Made by a program: the position numbers and the translations under genes. A DNA stretch of 64,000 nucleotides. It comes from LMUY01 sp964235495. GTDB taxonomy: Bacteria > Pseudomonadota > Alphaproteobacteria > Acetobacterales > Acetobacteraceae. The notes beneath the pieces were generated by a model. It saw nothing but the letters and a program-made list of their open reading frames with translations. It did no database searches and had not been told where the DNA came from. Location of the stretch: the NCBI GenBank assembly GCA_964235495.1, contig CAXSAX010000008.1, positions 38,592-102,591 on the forward strand. The letters run 5' to 3'. Shown here piece after piece: positions 19,100-27,837 of this stretch. How positions within the stretch are numbered: position 1 is the stretch's first letter; each line of letters begins with the position of its first letter.

Positions 19100-20545
19100 C
19101 TAGTGCCGGCCGATGAATCCACCCGCCGGCGCAGCCATGCGGGGCGCGAGTACGACGCCAGGACGCAAGCCGCCCGACACCGCTGGGCCCGGCCGCGCCA
19201 ATCCCGGCGGCATCACGAACGCGCGGTGAAACGGCACGACGCCTGGCATGAAGCGGGACCGCGCGCCGTTGAGGTCGGGGCGCGGGACCACCGCCTGGGT
19301 GAACACCTCCGGCGCACGCGGCCCCACCGGGCCGCCAAGGGCAGCCGAAGCATGGAACGCCGCGGGGCTGCCGGAACCCGCCGGTCCGTTGAACACGCGC
19401 GGCCCGCGCGACGCTTCCGGGCCAGGAAGGCCGGGTGGATGGAACTCCGCCACCTGTCGGAGGGCCTCGCCGTGCGGCAGCCCCCGCAGCCCGCTTCCCG
19501 CGGGATGGAACCGGTCAAGGTGGCTGCGGAAGCGCTCCGGCGCGGCATGCCAGCGGTGCAGCCGATCAAGGAAGCCGAAGCCCAGCACGGCATCGTAGAA
19601 GAAGAACACCGGCTCGCCGTCGATCAGCGCCACTGGAACGCCGCCCTCGTAGCTGAGGCCATCCCCGGCATCGCCCGGAGCATAGCTGCAGCAAGGCGGA
19701 GCGAATTGCGCCAACGGCAGCTGGCCCAGCACTTGTTGCGGCGGGTCGAGCCAGTATCCGCTCTTGGCGGCCATCGCCTGGGCCTGGTCCCTCCGATATT
19801 CCGCCGTGGCATCCGGGCCGGCCCGGGCCAGGCCTTCGAGCAACGCCACGGTGGCGATGTCCGTCCCGTCGGGCAGCACGCAGACGTAGTGGCCGCCCTC
19901 GTCCTGCTGCTGGCAGCTCAGGCGGTTGCCGTGGGAGACGATCTCGTTTTGCAGTTGCAGGGTATAGTACTGCGCGTCGAAGCCAATCAATCCGCTCAGC
20001 AGGAACACCCGGCCGTCGCCCAGAAGTTCCGCGGTGGTCCGCACCGTGGGCGCCTGCACGATCACGGAGGCGGGTGGCAGGCCGGCCCAGATGCCGATAT
20101 GGGCCGCCTGCGCCGCGGCTTCCTGCTCGCGGTAGCTGGCCGGCGCGTCGGCGAGCGTCTCCGCAGCGCCGTTCGCCAGCGCTGTCTCCGCCACATCGAG
20201 CCCCGTCGGCATCAGGCACGCATACGTGCCGCCGTCGTGCGGCTTGCAGGTCACGCGGTCCCCGTTGTCGGTGAGGAACGACTGCAATCCGCGTGCAGGG
20301 TCGCCGGCCCATCCCTTGATGCCGAACAGCGTAACGCCCGTGTCGCCGCCCTTGAGGTGAGCGGTGTCGATCACGGTCGGATGGTTTAGGAAGACGGGAG
20401 CCGGCGCAACGGCAGGGTCCATCGCCGGGGTGCCGGAGGGCCCGGGTGCTTGAGCGTGAGCGCCGGCTGCGAGCATGGCGGCTACGGCGACCCAGCGGCC
20501 CAACGGCCGCAAACGCAGGCTCCTTGGCGTCCATGTTCCAATCAT
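19100..20545 (-). CDS. Secreted protein with two degenerate SNase-like domains
   Basis: Exported protein of 481 aa. A signal peptide covers about residues 1-33. Two consecutive domains (about 56-154 and 163-266) follow the staphylococcal-nuclease-like pattern: a VIDT/VRTT start, V-L-G-I/L core, f-G-v-C, G-Y-x-C, G-DxA, and a final Y..eQ/DqA...GIW/GYW. Each holds a Cys pair (C100/C110, C211/C222), likely disulfides. The catalytic Arg, Asp and Glu of true SNases are not in place. The C-terminal 180 residues are Pro/Gly/Arg-rich and low in complexity. The start is ATG 20545 with GGAGAA upstream. A structural or binding role is likelier than nuclease activity. Confidence 0.6.
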   Translation of the reverse strand: MIGTWTPRSLRLRPLGRWVAVAAMLAAGAHAQAPGPSGTPAMDPAVAPAPVFLNHPTVIDTAHLKGGDTGVTLFGIKGWAGDPARGLQSFLTDNGDRVTCKPHDGGTYACLMPTGLDVAETALANGAAETLADAPASYREQEAAAQAAHIGIWAGLPPASVIVQAPTVRTTAELLGDGRVFLLSGLIGFDAQYYTLQLQNEIVSHGNRLSCQQQDEGGHYVCVLPDGTDIATVALLEGLARAGPDATAEYRRDQAQAMAAKSGYWLDPPQQVLGQLPLAQFAPPCCSYAPGDAGDGLSYEGGVPVALIDGEPVFFFYDAVLGFGFLDRLHRWHAAPERFRSHLDRFHPAGSGLRGLPHGEALRQVAEFHPPGLPGPEASRGPRVFNGPAGSGSPAAFHASAALGGPVGPRAPEVFTQAVVPRPDLNGARSRFMPGVVPFHRAFVMPPGLARPGPAVSGGLRPGVVLAPRMAAPAGGFIGRH

Positions 20546-20582
20546 GGCGAAGTTCTCCGCTGGCCGGGAGCTTGGACCTGCC

Positions 20583-21458
20583 TCAGCCCTTGGGCGCCAG
20601 CTTGTCCTGCGTCCGGGTGGCGAAGTCTCCGGCGTCATGGCGCTCGTGCAATTGGCTGGACGGCTCGCCGGAGATGCGGTTGACCATGCGGCCGCGCTGC
20701 ACCGCCGGGCGCGCCGCGATCCCCTCCGCCCAGCGCTGCACGTTTGCATAATCCTGCACTTGCAGGAAGGTGCCCGAAGCGCCGTAGAGCAGCCCCTTGG
20801 CGAGGCCGCCGTACCAGGGCCACACCGCGATGTCGGCGATCGTGTAGTCCTGCCCGGCCAGGTACGCGTGGTCCGCCAGCCGCCGGTTCAGCACGTCGAG
20901 CTGGCGTTTCGCCTCCATCGCGAACCGGTCGATGGCGTATTCGATCTTGGTGGGGGCGTAGGCGTAGAAATGCCCAAAGCCGCCGCCGAGATAGGGCGCG
21001 CTGCCCATCTGCCAGAACAGCCAGGACAGGCATTCGGCGCGCCCCGCCGGGTCCGCCGGCAAGAAGGCGCCGAACTTCTCGGCCAGGTGCAGCAAGATCG
21101 CGCCCGACTCGAATACCCGGATCGGTGTCGGCCCGCTGCGGTCCATCAACGCGGGAATCTTCGAGTTAGGGTTCACCGCCACGAAGCCGCTGCCGAACTG
21201 CTCGCCGTCGATGCGGATCAGCCAGGCGTCGTACTCCGCGCCGCGGCGGCCGAGCTCCAGCAGCTCCTCCAGCATCACCGTGACCTTCACCCCGTTCGGC
21301 GTGGCCAGCGAGTAGAGCTGCAAGGGATGCCGGCCGACCGGCAGCTCCTTGTCGTGCGTGGCGCCGGCGACCGGGCGGTTGGTGGAGGCGAACCGGCCGC
21401 CCGTCCCCTGCTTCCAGGTCCAGACCTCCGGCGGCGTGTAATCGGACGGATCGCTCAT
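20583..21458 (-). CDS. yghU: Glutathione S-transferase, YghU-type
   Basis: Protein of 291 aa with the long N-terminal extension typical of YghU (about 45 residues, including TWKQGTGGRFASTNRP). A thioredoxin-fold GST domain follows (LYSLATPNGVKVTVMLEEL, NPNSKIPAL, ESGAILLHLAEK), then the helical domain (SWLFWQMGSAPYLGGGFGHF). YghU enzymes reduce disulfides and peroxides with glutathione. The start is ATG 21458. The upstream neighbour is a divergent MFS transporter. The symbol is given by close motif similarity. Confidence 0.85.
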   Translation of the reverse strand: MSDPSDYTPPEVWTWKQGTGGRFASTNRPVAGATHDKELPVGRHPLQLYSLATPNGVKVTVMLEELLELGRRGAEYDAWLIRIDGEQFGSGFVAVNPNSKIPALMDRSGPTPIRVFESGAILLHLAEKFGAFLPADPAGRAECLSWLFWQMGSAPYLGGGFGHFYAYAPTKIEYAIDRFAMEAKRQLDVLNRRLADHAYLAGQDYTIADIAVWPWYGGLAKGLLYGASGTFLQVQDYANVQRWAEGIAARPAVQRGRMVNRISGEPSSQLHERHDAGDFATRTQDKLAPKG

Positions 21459-21614
21459 GGCTCAACTCCGGCTGCGATGGATGGCGCGACGATGCCCGGC
21501 CCGGACATGCCTAGCCCACCTAGTCACTCCAACCCTGGCGCGCCAGGGTAGCCGGTTGCCCTGGCCGCCCGGCGTCTGCCATGGTCGGCCAGGCCCGGGC
21601 GGCTGGGAGGTGCC

Positions 21615-22904
21615 ATGCAGACCGCGACACGGCCAGGGCCGCACCCCGCGCAGGACGCCAGCCTGGTCGCCTTCTATGCCGGCATGAGCCTGCCGGAGCG
21701 GCGCACCTTCTGGGCGTGCGCCGCCGGCTGGGCGCTCGACGGCATGGACTTCATGATCTACCCGCTGGTCATCGGCGCCATCATGCGCCAGTGGTCGGTG
21801 GAGCCGGGGCAGGCGGGGCTGGCCGCCACGGCGACCCTGCTGGCGTCAGCGGTGGGCGGCTGGGGCGCCGGGCTCCTGGCCGACCGGGTCGGCCGGGTGC
21901 GGACCTTGCAGGTCACGGTGGTCTGGTTCTCCCTGTTCAGCCTGCTCTGCGCCTTCGCCCAGACCTTCGGCCAGTTGATCGTGCTGCGCGCCCTGCTCGG
22001 CTTTGGCTTCGGCGGCGAGTGGGCGGCCGGCGCGGTGCTGATGGGCGAGACCATCCGCGCGCAGTACCGCGGCCGGGCCGTGGGATGCGTGCAGTCGGCC
22101 TGGGCGGTGGGCTGGGCCGTGGCGGTGCTGGGCCAGGCGGTCATGATCTCCGTGCTGCCGCCCGAGCTGGCCTGGCGGGCGATGTTCGCGCTCGGCTGCC
22201 TGCCGGCGCTGCTGGTGTTCTATCTCCGGCGCTACGTGCAAGAGCCCGAGATCGCCGCCGCCGCCCGCGCGGAGCTGGCCCGCAGCGGCGCCAGCCCCGG
22301 CCTGGGCCGCATCTTCGCGCCCGGTCTGCTGCGCACGACGCTGCTCGCCTCGCTGCTCAGCATGGGCGCGCAGGGCGGCTACTACGCCATCACCACCTGG
22401 CTGCCGCAGTTCCTTCGCACCACCCGGGGGCTGACGGTGCTGAACTCGACCGGCTACCTCGCCGTGCTGATCAGCGGCAGCTTCGCGGGCTACCTCACCG
22501 GCGCGTGGCTCGCGGACCGGATCGGGCGGCGGCCGCTGTTCATGATCTTCTCCGCCGGCGCCGTGGCGCTGGTGCTGGCTTACACCCAGCTCAACATCGG
22601 CAATGGCGCGATGCTGGCGCTCGGCTTCCCGCTCGGCTTCTTCGCCAGCGGCTACTTCTCCGGCATGGGGCCGTTCCTGACCGAGATCTACCCCACCGCC
22701 GTGCGCGGCTCGGGGCAGGGGTTCTGCTACAATTTCGGCCGCGGCATGGGCGCGCTGTTCCCGGCGCTGGTGGGCTACCTGTCGCAAGCCATGCCGCTGG
22801 CCGACGCCATGGGCCTGTTCGCCGCCGCGGCCTACGGGCTGTTCTTCGTTGCCGCGCTGCTGCTGCCCGAGACGCGCGGCCGGGTGCTGGTGGCCGATGC
22901 CTGA
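21615..22904 (+). CDS. MFS transporter, AAHS/sialate:H+ symporter type
   Basis: Inner-membrane carrier of 429 aa with twelve predicted helices. AAHS-style motifs include WALDGMDFMIYPLVIGAI in TM1 (with the Asp typical of acid symporters), LADRVGRV between TM2 and TM3, and GFGFGGEWAAGAVLMGE in TM4-5. The second-half signature LADRIGRRPLFM is present. It probably imports an organic or aromatic acid with protons. The stop overlaps the next gene by eight bases, so the hydrolase encoded there may act on the imported compound. Substrate unknown. Confidence 0.85.
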   Translation: MQTATRPGPHPAQDASLVAFYAGMSLPERRTFWACAAGWALDGMDFMIYPLVIGAIMRQWSVEPGQAGLAATATLLASAVGGWGAGLLADRVGRVRTLQVTVVWFSLFSLLCAFAQTFGQLIVLRALLGFGFGGEWAAGAVLMGETIRAQYRGRAVGCVQSAWAVGWAVAVLGQAVMISVLPPELAWRAMFALGCLPALLVFYLRRYVQEPEIAAAARAELARSGASPGLGRIFAPGLLRTTLLASLLSMGAQGGYYAITTWLPQFLRTTRGLTVLNSTGYLAVLISGSFAGYLTGAWLADRIGRRPLFMIFSAGAVALVLAYTQLNIGNGAMLALGFPLGFFASGYFSGMGPFLTEIYPTAVRGSGQGFCYNFGRGMGALFPALVGYLSQAMPLADAMGLFAAAAYGLFFVAALLLPETRGRVLVADA

Positions 22905-23778
22905 TATCCCGGACTGTCCCGGCCCGGACCCGCAGCCGCGCCGCCCGGCCCGCTTCACCCTGCCGCCGGGCGCCGTGGACACCCACGCCCACGTCATCGG
23001 CGCGCCGCCTGGCCATTCGTTCGACCCGGCGCGCAGCTACACCCCGCCCGCCGCCCCGCTCGACGCCTACCTGCACATGCTGGACGCCGTGGGAATGAGC
23101 CATGGCGTGCTGGTGCAGGTGAGCGTGCACGGCACGGACAACCGCTTGCTGGTGCAGGCCCTGCGCGCCTGCCCGGCGCGCCTGCGCGGCATCGCCGTGG
23201 CGCCGCTCGGCCTGCCGGACCGGGCCTATGCCGCCCTGCAGGAAGCCGGGGTCGTCGGCCTGCGGCTGAACGTGCTGTTCGGCGGCGGCATCGGGCTGGC
23301 CCGGATCGAGGAGTATGGCGCGCTGTGCCGCGAGCTGGGCTGGCACCTGCAATTCCTGTTGGACGCCCGCGCGCTGCCGGAGCTGGCGCCCCGCCTGGGC
23401 CGGCTGCCCGTGCCTTACGTCATCGACCACATGGGCCACATCCCGGTCTCGGCGGGGCTGCACGAGCCCGGGTTCCAGGCGCTGCTGTCCTTGATGCAGG
23501 GGGGCGCGTGCTGGGTGAAGCTGTCCGGCGCGTATCGCATGTCGCAAGCCGGGCTCCCCTGCCAGGACACCACGCCGTTTGCGCGGGCCTTGCTCGCGGC
23601 CGGTCCAGGGCGTTGCGTGTGGGGGTCGGACTGGCCGCACGTTGCGACGTATGGGCCGATGCCGAACGTGGGCGACTTGCTCGATCTGCTGGCCGATTGG
23701 GCGCCTGACCCGGCGCAGCGCCAGGCGGTGCTGGTGGACAACCCGAGCCTCCTCTACGGATTTCCTGGCCAGCCCTGA
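22897..23778 (+). CDS. Amidohydrolase-family (LigI-like) lactonase/hydrolase
   Basis: TIM-barrel hydrolase of 293 aa in the amidohydrolase 2 family. It opens with the HxH motif at H30/H32 (VDTHAHVIG) and ends with the conserved Asp in WGSDWPHV and a DNPSLLYGF tail. This is the pattern of 2-pyrone-4,6-dicarboxylate lactonase (LigI) and related TIM-barrel hydrolases. ATG 22897 lies inside the end of the MFS gene (overlap ATGCCTGA); the open frame starts earlier, but that part is transporter coding sequence. It may hydrolyse the compound taken up by the MFS partner. Confidence 0.78.
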   Translation: MPDIPDCPGPDPQPRRPARFTLPPGAVDTHAHVIGAPPGHSFDPARSYTPPAAPLDAYLHMLDAVGMSHGVLVQVSVHGTDNRLLVQALRACPARLRGIAVAPLGLPDRAYAALQEAGVVGLRLNVLFGGGIGLARIEEYGALCRELGWHLQFLLDARALPELAPRLGRLPVPYVIDHMGHIPVSAGLHEPGFQALLSLMQGGACWVKLSGAYRMSQAGLPCQDTTPFARALLAAGPGRCVWGSDWPHVATYGPMPNVGDLLDLLADWAPDPAQRQAVLVDNPSLLYGFPGQP

Positions 23779-23790
23779 CTCTGCGCCGCG

Positions 23791-26640
23791 CTAGGCCGGC
23801 ACCACCAGCGCCTGCGACGCCGCCTGGAGAATCTGGCTTTGCAGCCATTGATGCTGACGCCCGTTCTTGGCCGCCATGTCGGCGAGGACGGCCACGAAAC
23901 CCGCGTCGCGCAGCGCGGCCGCGGCTTGGCGCAGGATGACCAGCGAGGACTGGCTCTCGCCCACCAGCACCAGCAGAGCCTGCAAGTCACGCAACTGGCC
24001 GAAGCCGGTGGAGGTGGGGCGGCGGCGCACCAGCTTGCCCAGCCGGTTCGGGTCGCCCGCCTGCTGCTGGCCGTAGCGCCCGGCGAACGGGCCGAGGCCA
24101 GCCGCCGTATCGCGCGACCAGCCGGCGAACAGGGCGCACGCCCGCCCCATGTCGGGCAGCCCCGGATGGTTGGAGGCCGCCTGCCCGAAGGCGTGCGCCA
24201 GCTGCTCCTCATTGGCGCGCAGCAGGCCGATGTAGTCGCCGACGTGCGGCCGTGGCGCAGCGGCCGTGGCCTTCCTGGCGGCAGCGGCGGCGAACACGCC
24301 CTGGCGCGTCTGGGCCGTGGCATTGGGTGGGGGAACCGGCATCGTCGCCCTTTCCAGCTTGACCGCCGCGGACTTGGCGATCGGTTGCTTGCTGACCGGA
24401 TCGCAGGCGAACAGCGTGAGTTCGTTGGCGGCCTGCGCGTGATCCGGTTTGTCCCAGTAGCCGTAGTGGAACGGGATAAAGACCTGGCCAGCCTCGATGT
24501 CGGTGATCCGCGCCGGGGCTTCCAGCGCGCCGCGCCGCGAGGTCACCCGCAGCCTGTCGCCGTCCACCACCCAAAGCCGCAGCGCGTCGAACAGCGAGAT
24601 CTCGACGTACACGGCTGGGTCGGCGGCGTTGAGCTCGGGCGAGCGGCCGGTCTTGGTGCGGGTGTGGAACTGGTGCAGCACCCGGCCCGTGGTCAGCCGG
24701 AGCGGATAGGCTTCGTCTGGCGGCTCGAGCGGCGGCTGGTGGTGCGCCGCCTTGATGAGCGCGCGGCCAGCCGGGTCGAGCGCGTGGTACTCCTCCAGCG
24801 TGACCTCGGCGCCGGTCAGCAGGTCGTGGCCGAACGAGGAGCAGAGATCGGGGGCGGTCCGGAACACGTGATCCTCGTACAGCCGCACGGTCCCGTCCGG
24901 GTGTTCCGCGTTGCAGGGCCAGGGGACGCCGGAGCCCTCCGCCAGCTTGGCGTAGGACAGCCCCGTGTAGTCGCACGGGCGGCCGCGTGAGCATTCCTTC
25001 CACGCCTCGAACGCCTCTTCCGGCGTGCGCCACTTGACGAGCGGCGCGCCGTCCTGGTCGCGGAAGTCCATCCGCCGCGCGTAGTCCAGGAAGATGTCGA
25101 AGTCGGACCGCGCCTCGCCCGGCGGCTCGACCGCCTGGTTGCTGAGGTGGACGGTGCGGTCGAAGTTGGTGAACGTGCCGGTTTTCTCCGCCCAGATCGC
25201 CGCCGGCAGCACCACGTCGGCCAGCCGCGCGGTCTCCGTCATGAAGGCGTCCTGCACCACCAGGAACAGGTCGGGCTTGCCGAGGATAGCGCGGCTGCGG
25301 GCGAGATCGGGCAGGGACACAGCCGGGTTGGTGCCCTGCACCCACAGCATCTGCAGCGTGCCCGCCTCGGCGTGGTGGAAGATATCCAGCGCGTCCGTGC
25401 CCGGCTGCCAGTGCGGGATTTGCGGCGCCGGCACGTTCCACAGCCGCGCCAGCTCGGCCACCTGCGCCGGGTTTTGCCGGTTGCGGAAGCCGCTCAGATC
25501 CTCGTACACGCCGCACTCGCGGGTGTTCTGCGCGCTGGGCTGGCCGTTCATCTGCAGGATGCCGCAGCCCGGCCGTCCGATCAGCCCGCGCACGAGGTGG
25601 ATGTTGTTGACCTGGCAGGCCGCCGCCGTCGCTCCGTTGCTTTGATAGACGCCTTGCAGGCAGGTGGAGACGAGCGTGGGCGCCTCGCCCAGCAGCCGGG
25701 CCGCCTCGCGCAGGTCGGCCTCCGGCACCCCGGTAAGCTGCTGCACGCGCGCGGGCGGATACTCCGCGACGACCGCGCGCAACCCGTCGAAGCCGAGCGT
25801 GTGCTGGCCGATGAAGTCCGGGTCGGTGCGGCCGTCCTGGACGATCAGGTTCAGCAGCCCGTTCAGCAACGCCACGTTGGTGCCGGGACGCGGCGCCAGC
25901 CAGACATCCGCTTCGGCCGCCGTGGGCGTGCGCCGCGGGTCCATCACCACCAGCTTGGGCGGGTTCGGGCCGCGGCGGCGGTCCAGCACCCGCATCCACA
26001 TCACCGTGTCGGTCAGCGCCACGTTGTGGCCGACGTGGAACAGGCAGGCGGTGCTGTCGATGTCCTCCACGCTGCCTGGCTGGCCATCGGCGCCGAAGCT
26101 CTCCTTCAGCGCGGCCGAGGCGGTCGCGGTGCACAGCCGGATGTTGCCGTCCATGTGCGGCGTGCCGAGGCCGGCCTTCCCGATCAGCGCCAGCGTGTAG
26201 TACTCCTCCAGCAGCAGCTGCCCGCTGCTGTAGAACCCAATGGCGCTGCTGGTGAACCGGTCCCGCACCTCGCGCGTCCGCCGCACGATCAGGCCCATCG
26301 CCTCGTCCCAGCTCGCCTCGCGCATCGCGCCGCCGTCGCGGATCAGCGGGCGGAGCAGGCGGTCCGGGCTGGCGTTCGCCACCCAGCCGTGCAGCCCCTT
26401 GGGGCCGAGGCGGCCGCGGTTGGTCCGGTCGGCCGCGCGGCCGCGCACCCCCACCATCCGCCCATCCTTGACCCCGACGTCTAGCGCGCAGGCGTTGGAG
26501 CAGAGCACGCAGGCCGACTGCACCCAGCGGTCCGGCTCGTCCAGCGTGCGCTCGTCGGTGCGGGCGGGCCATTGGCCTTCACCCTGGAACGGGGTGCGGC
26601 CGCCCCATGTGTCGGCGATGCTGTCGCGGGTGGTGGTCAA
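23791..26640 (-). CDS. Molybdopterin oxidoreductase (nitrate reductase-like) with C-terminal helical extension
   Basis: Large enzyme (949 aa from TTG 26640; 970 aa if GTG 26703 is used). TTG 26640 is preferred because AGGA lies about 10 bases upstream and the protein then starts with TTTRDSIADTWG; the GTG has no ribosome site. The N-terminal Fe-S motif has CVLCSNAC (three Cys), but the usual fourth Cys is Gly in GRLGPKGLHGW. Molybdopterin domains follow (MDGNIRLCTATASAA, VMDPRRTPTAAEADVWLAPRPGT, WAEKTGTFTNFDRTVHL) and the molydop-binding domain (PLRLTTGRVLHQFHTRTKTGR). The last 130 residues form an extra helix-rich region. No signal peptide is seen, so it is probably cytoplasmic and assimilatory in style. 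Substrate and partner are unknown. Confidence 0.82.
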   Translation of the reverse strand: MTTTRDSIADTWGGRTPFQGEGQWPARTDERTLDEPDRWVQSACVLCSNACALDVGVKDGRMVGVRGRAADRTNRGRLGPKGLHGWVANASPDRLLRPLIRDGGAMREASWDEAMGLIVRRTREVRDRFTSSAIGFYSSGQLLLEEYYTLALIGKAGLGTPHMDGNIRLCTATASAALKESFGADGQPGSVEDIDSTACLFHVGHNVALTDTVMWMRVLDRRRGPNPPKLVVMDPRRTPTAAEADVWLAPRPGTNVALLNGLLNLIVQDGRTDPDFIGQHTLGFDGLRAVVAEYPPARVQQLTGVPEADLREAARLLGEAPTLVSTCLQGVYQSNGATAAACQVNNIHLVRGLIGRPGCGILQMNGQPSAQNTRECGVYEDLSGFRNRQNPAQVAELARLWNVPAPQIPHWQPGTDALDIFHHAEAGTLQMLWVQGTNPAVSLPDLARSRAILGKPDLFLVVQDAFMTETARLADVVLPAAIWAEKTGTFTNFDRTVHLSNQAVEPPGEARSDFDIFLDYARRMDFRDQDGAPLVKWRTPEEAFEAWKECSRGRPCDYTGLSYAKLAEGSGVPWPCNAEHPDGTVRLYEDHVFRTAPDLCSSFGHDLLTGAEVTLEEYHALDPAGRALIKAAHHQPPLEPPDEAYPLRLTTGRVLHQFHTRTKTGRSPELNAADPAVYVEISLFDALRLWVVDGDRLRVTSRRGALEAPARITDIEAGQVFIPFHYGYWDKPDHAQAANELTLFACDPVSKQPIAKSAAVKLERATMPVPPPNATAQTRQGVFAAAAARKATAAAPRPHVGDYIGLLRANEEQLAHAFGQAASNHPGLPDMGRACALFAGWSRDTAAGLGPFAGRYGQQQAGDPNRLGKLVRRRPTSTGFGQLRDLQALLVLVGESQSSLVILRQAAAALRDAGFVAVLADMAAKNGRQHQWLQSQILQAASQALVVPA

Positions 26641-26754
26641 GCGAGGGCCGTCCTGATGCTGCTCCTGAACGAATGGGCTTCCTGCGCCCCGACGCCAAGC
26701 CACGAGGCGGGCCTGCCATGCCGCCGTAACTCTATTTTACGTCCCGCCCCGGGG

Positions 26755-27825
26755 TCATGGGTTAAATCGGTCCAGCACGTAGCGCAGCGCGTTCGGATCG
26801 ACCGTGTAGTGCCCGGCGGCAAGGTCCCACGAGTAATGCGACACGGGGCCGGTGAACAGCCAGGTGAAGGGCTGGCCGGCCAGCGTCGCCAAGTCCCAGA
26901 AGAAGTAGTCCGCCAGCCCCGGGTCGATCATCGTCACCCGGCACTCCGCCGGGGCGAACAGCATGTTGGTCAGCCCCGCCCCCAGCGGGCCGGCGATGTG
27001 GCTGGCCTGGGCGAACAAGGCCACCTGGTCGGCGAACCCCATGGTGCCGGGATGCACCGTCTCGAAGCCGTGCGCCTCCAGCACGCCCCGCGCCTCCGCG
27101 GCGTTGTCGAGGCTGCGGTGGTCGGTGCCGGGCCGCTCGACGTAGAGGCGCCGGCTGGGCTGCGGCGTCACCCCTAGGCAGGACCGCACCAGGTCCCGCC
27201 ACGCCAGCAGCGTCGCGGACTTGCGTGTGTTGTGCTGGGAAACCGGGCCGATGTACACCAGGTCCCGCACCTCGGTCAGCTGGTGCCGCAGGTCGAACGC
27301 CAGCTCGGCGCGGAGGCCGAGACGCTCCAGCAGCAGGGTGATGAGGGGCGTGAAGGCGGCCATGCCCTCCGGCAGCAGCAGCCGCACATCCTGCAGGCCG
27401 GAGCGGCCCAGATTGACCAGCTTGGGCAGGATTTCCACAACCGTGTGGCCATAGTTCTGCGCCCCCGCCTTGCCGATCACCATCGTCGGCCGGCTGCTGG
27501 GGGGCAGCTGCGCCACGTCTGCGTCCCGCACGCGTTGCAGCAGCGTGGCCAGCGCCGCATCCGCGCCCGGCCAGTCCACCACGGAGGGGGCAAGCCACGC
27601 GCCGTCCGCGGTCAGCACGAACTGGCCCTCGAACACGTGCGCCCGGTCGAGCCGAAGCAGGTACTCCGCCGGGCACGCCGCCTCCCGCTGGCGGATCACG
27701 TTGTAGAAATACGCCAGCAGGTCAGGATCCGGGCACCAGCACCCGGCCAGGGCCGGGGGTGCCCGGCGATAGCTGTGCGCCGGGTGCAGGATCACGGCGC
27801 CAGGGGGCGGGGCAGCATGGTCCAT
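26755..27825 (-). CDS. Glycosyltransferase family 61 protein
   Basis: Protein of 356 aa with the DUF563/GT61 pattern: NYGHTVVEILPKL in the middle, a QHNTRKSA segment, RRLYVERP, and the C-terminal IAGPLGAGLTNMLFAP. No membrane segment is evident. Such enzymes transfer sugars to capsule, exopolysaccharide or LPS. The start ATG 27825 precedes MDHAAPPPGAVILHP. It lies 12 bases after another putative glycosyltransferase on the same strand, so both probably act on the same surface glycan. Confidence 0.8.
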   Translation of the reverse strand: MDHAAPPPGAVILHPAHSYRRAPPALAGCWCPDPDLLAYFYNVIRQREAACPAEYLLRLDRAHVFEGQFVLTADGAWLAPSVVDWPGADAALATLLQRVRDADVAQLPPSSRPTMVIGKAGAQNYGHTVVEILPKLVNLGRSGLQDVRLLLPEGMAAFTPLITLLLERLGLRAELAFDLRHQLTEVRDLVYIGPVSQHNTRKSATLLAWRDLVRSCLGVTPQPSRRLYVERPGTDHRSLDNAAEARGVLEAHGFETVHPGTMGFADQVALFAQASHIAGPLGAGLTNMLFAPAECRVTMIDPGLADYFFWDLATLAGQPFTWLFTGPVSHYSWDLAAGHYTVDPNALRYVLDRFNP

Positions 27826-27837
27826 GATTGTTCCCGA

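Noticed and set aside
24209..26572. 787-codon frame inside the molybdopterin oxidoreductase
   Set aside because: Same strand, different phase, Arg/Gly/Pro-rich; the oxidoreductase frame has all the motifs.
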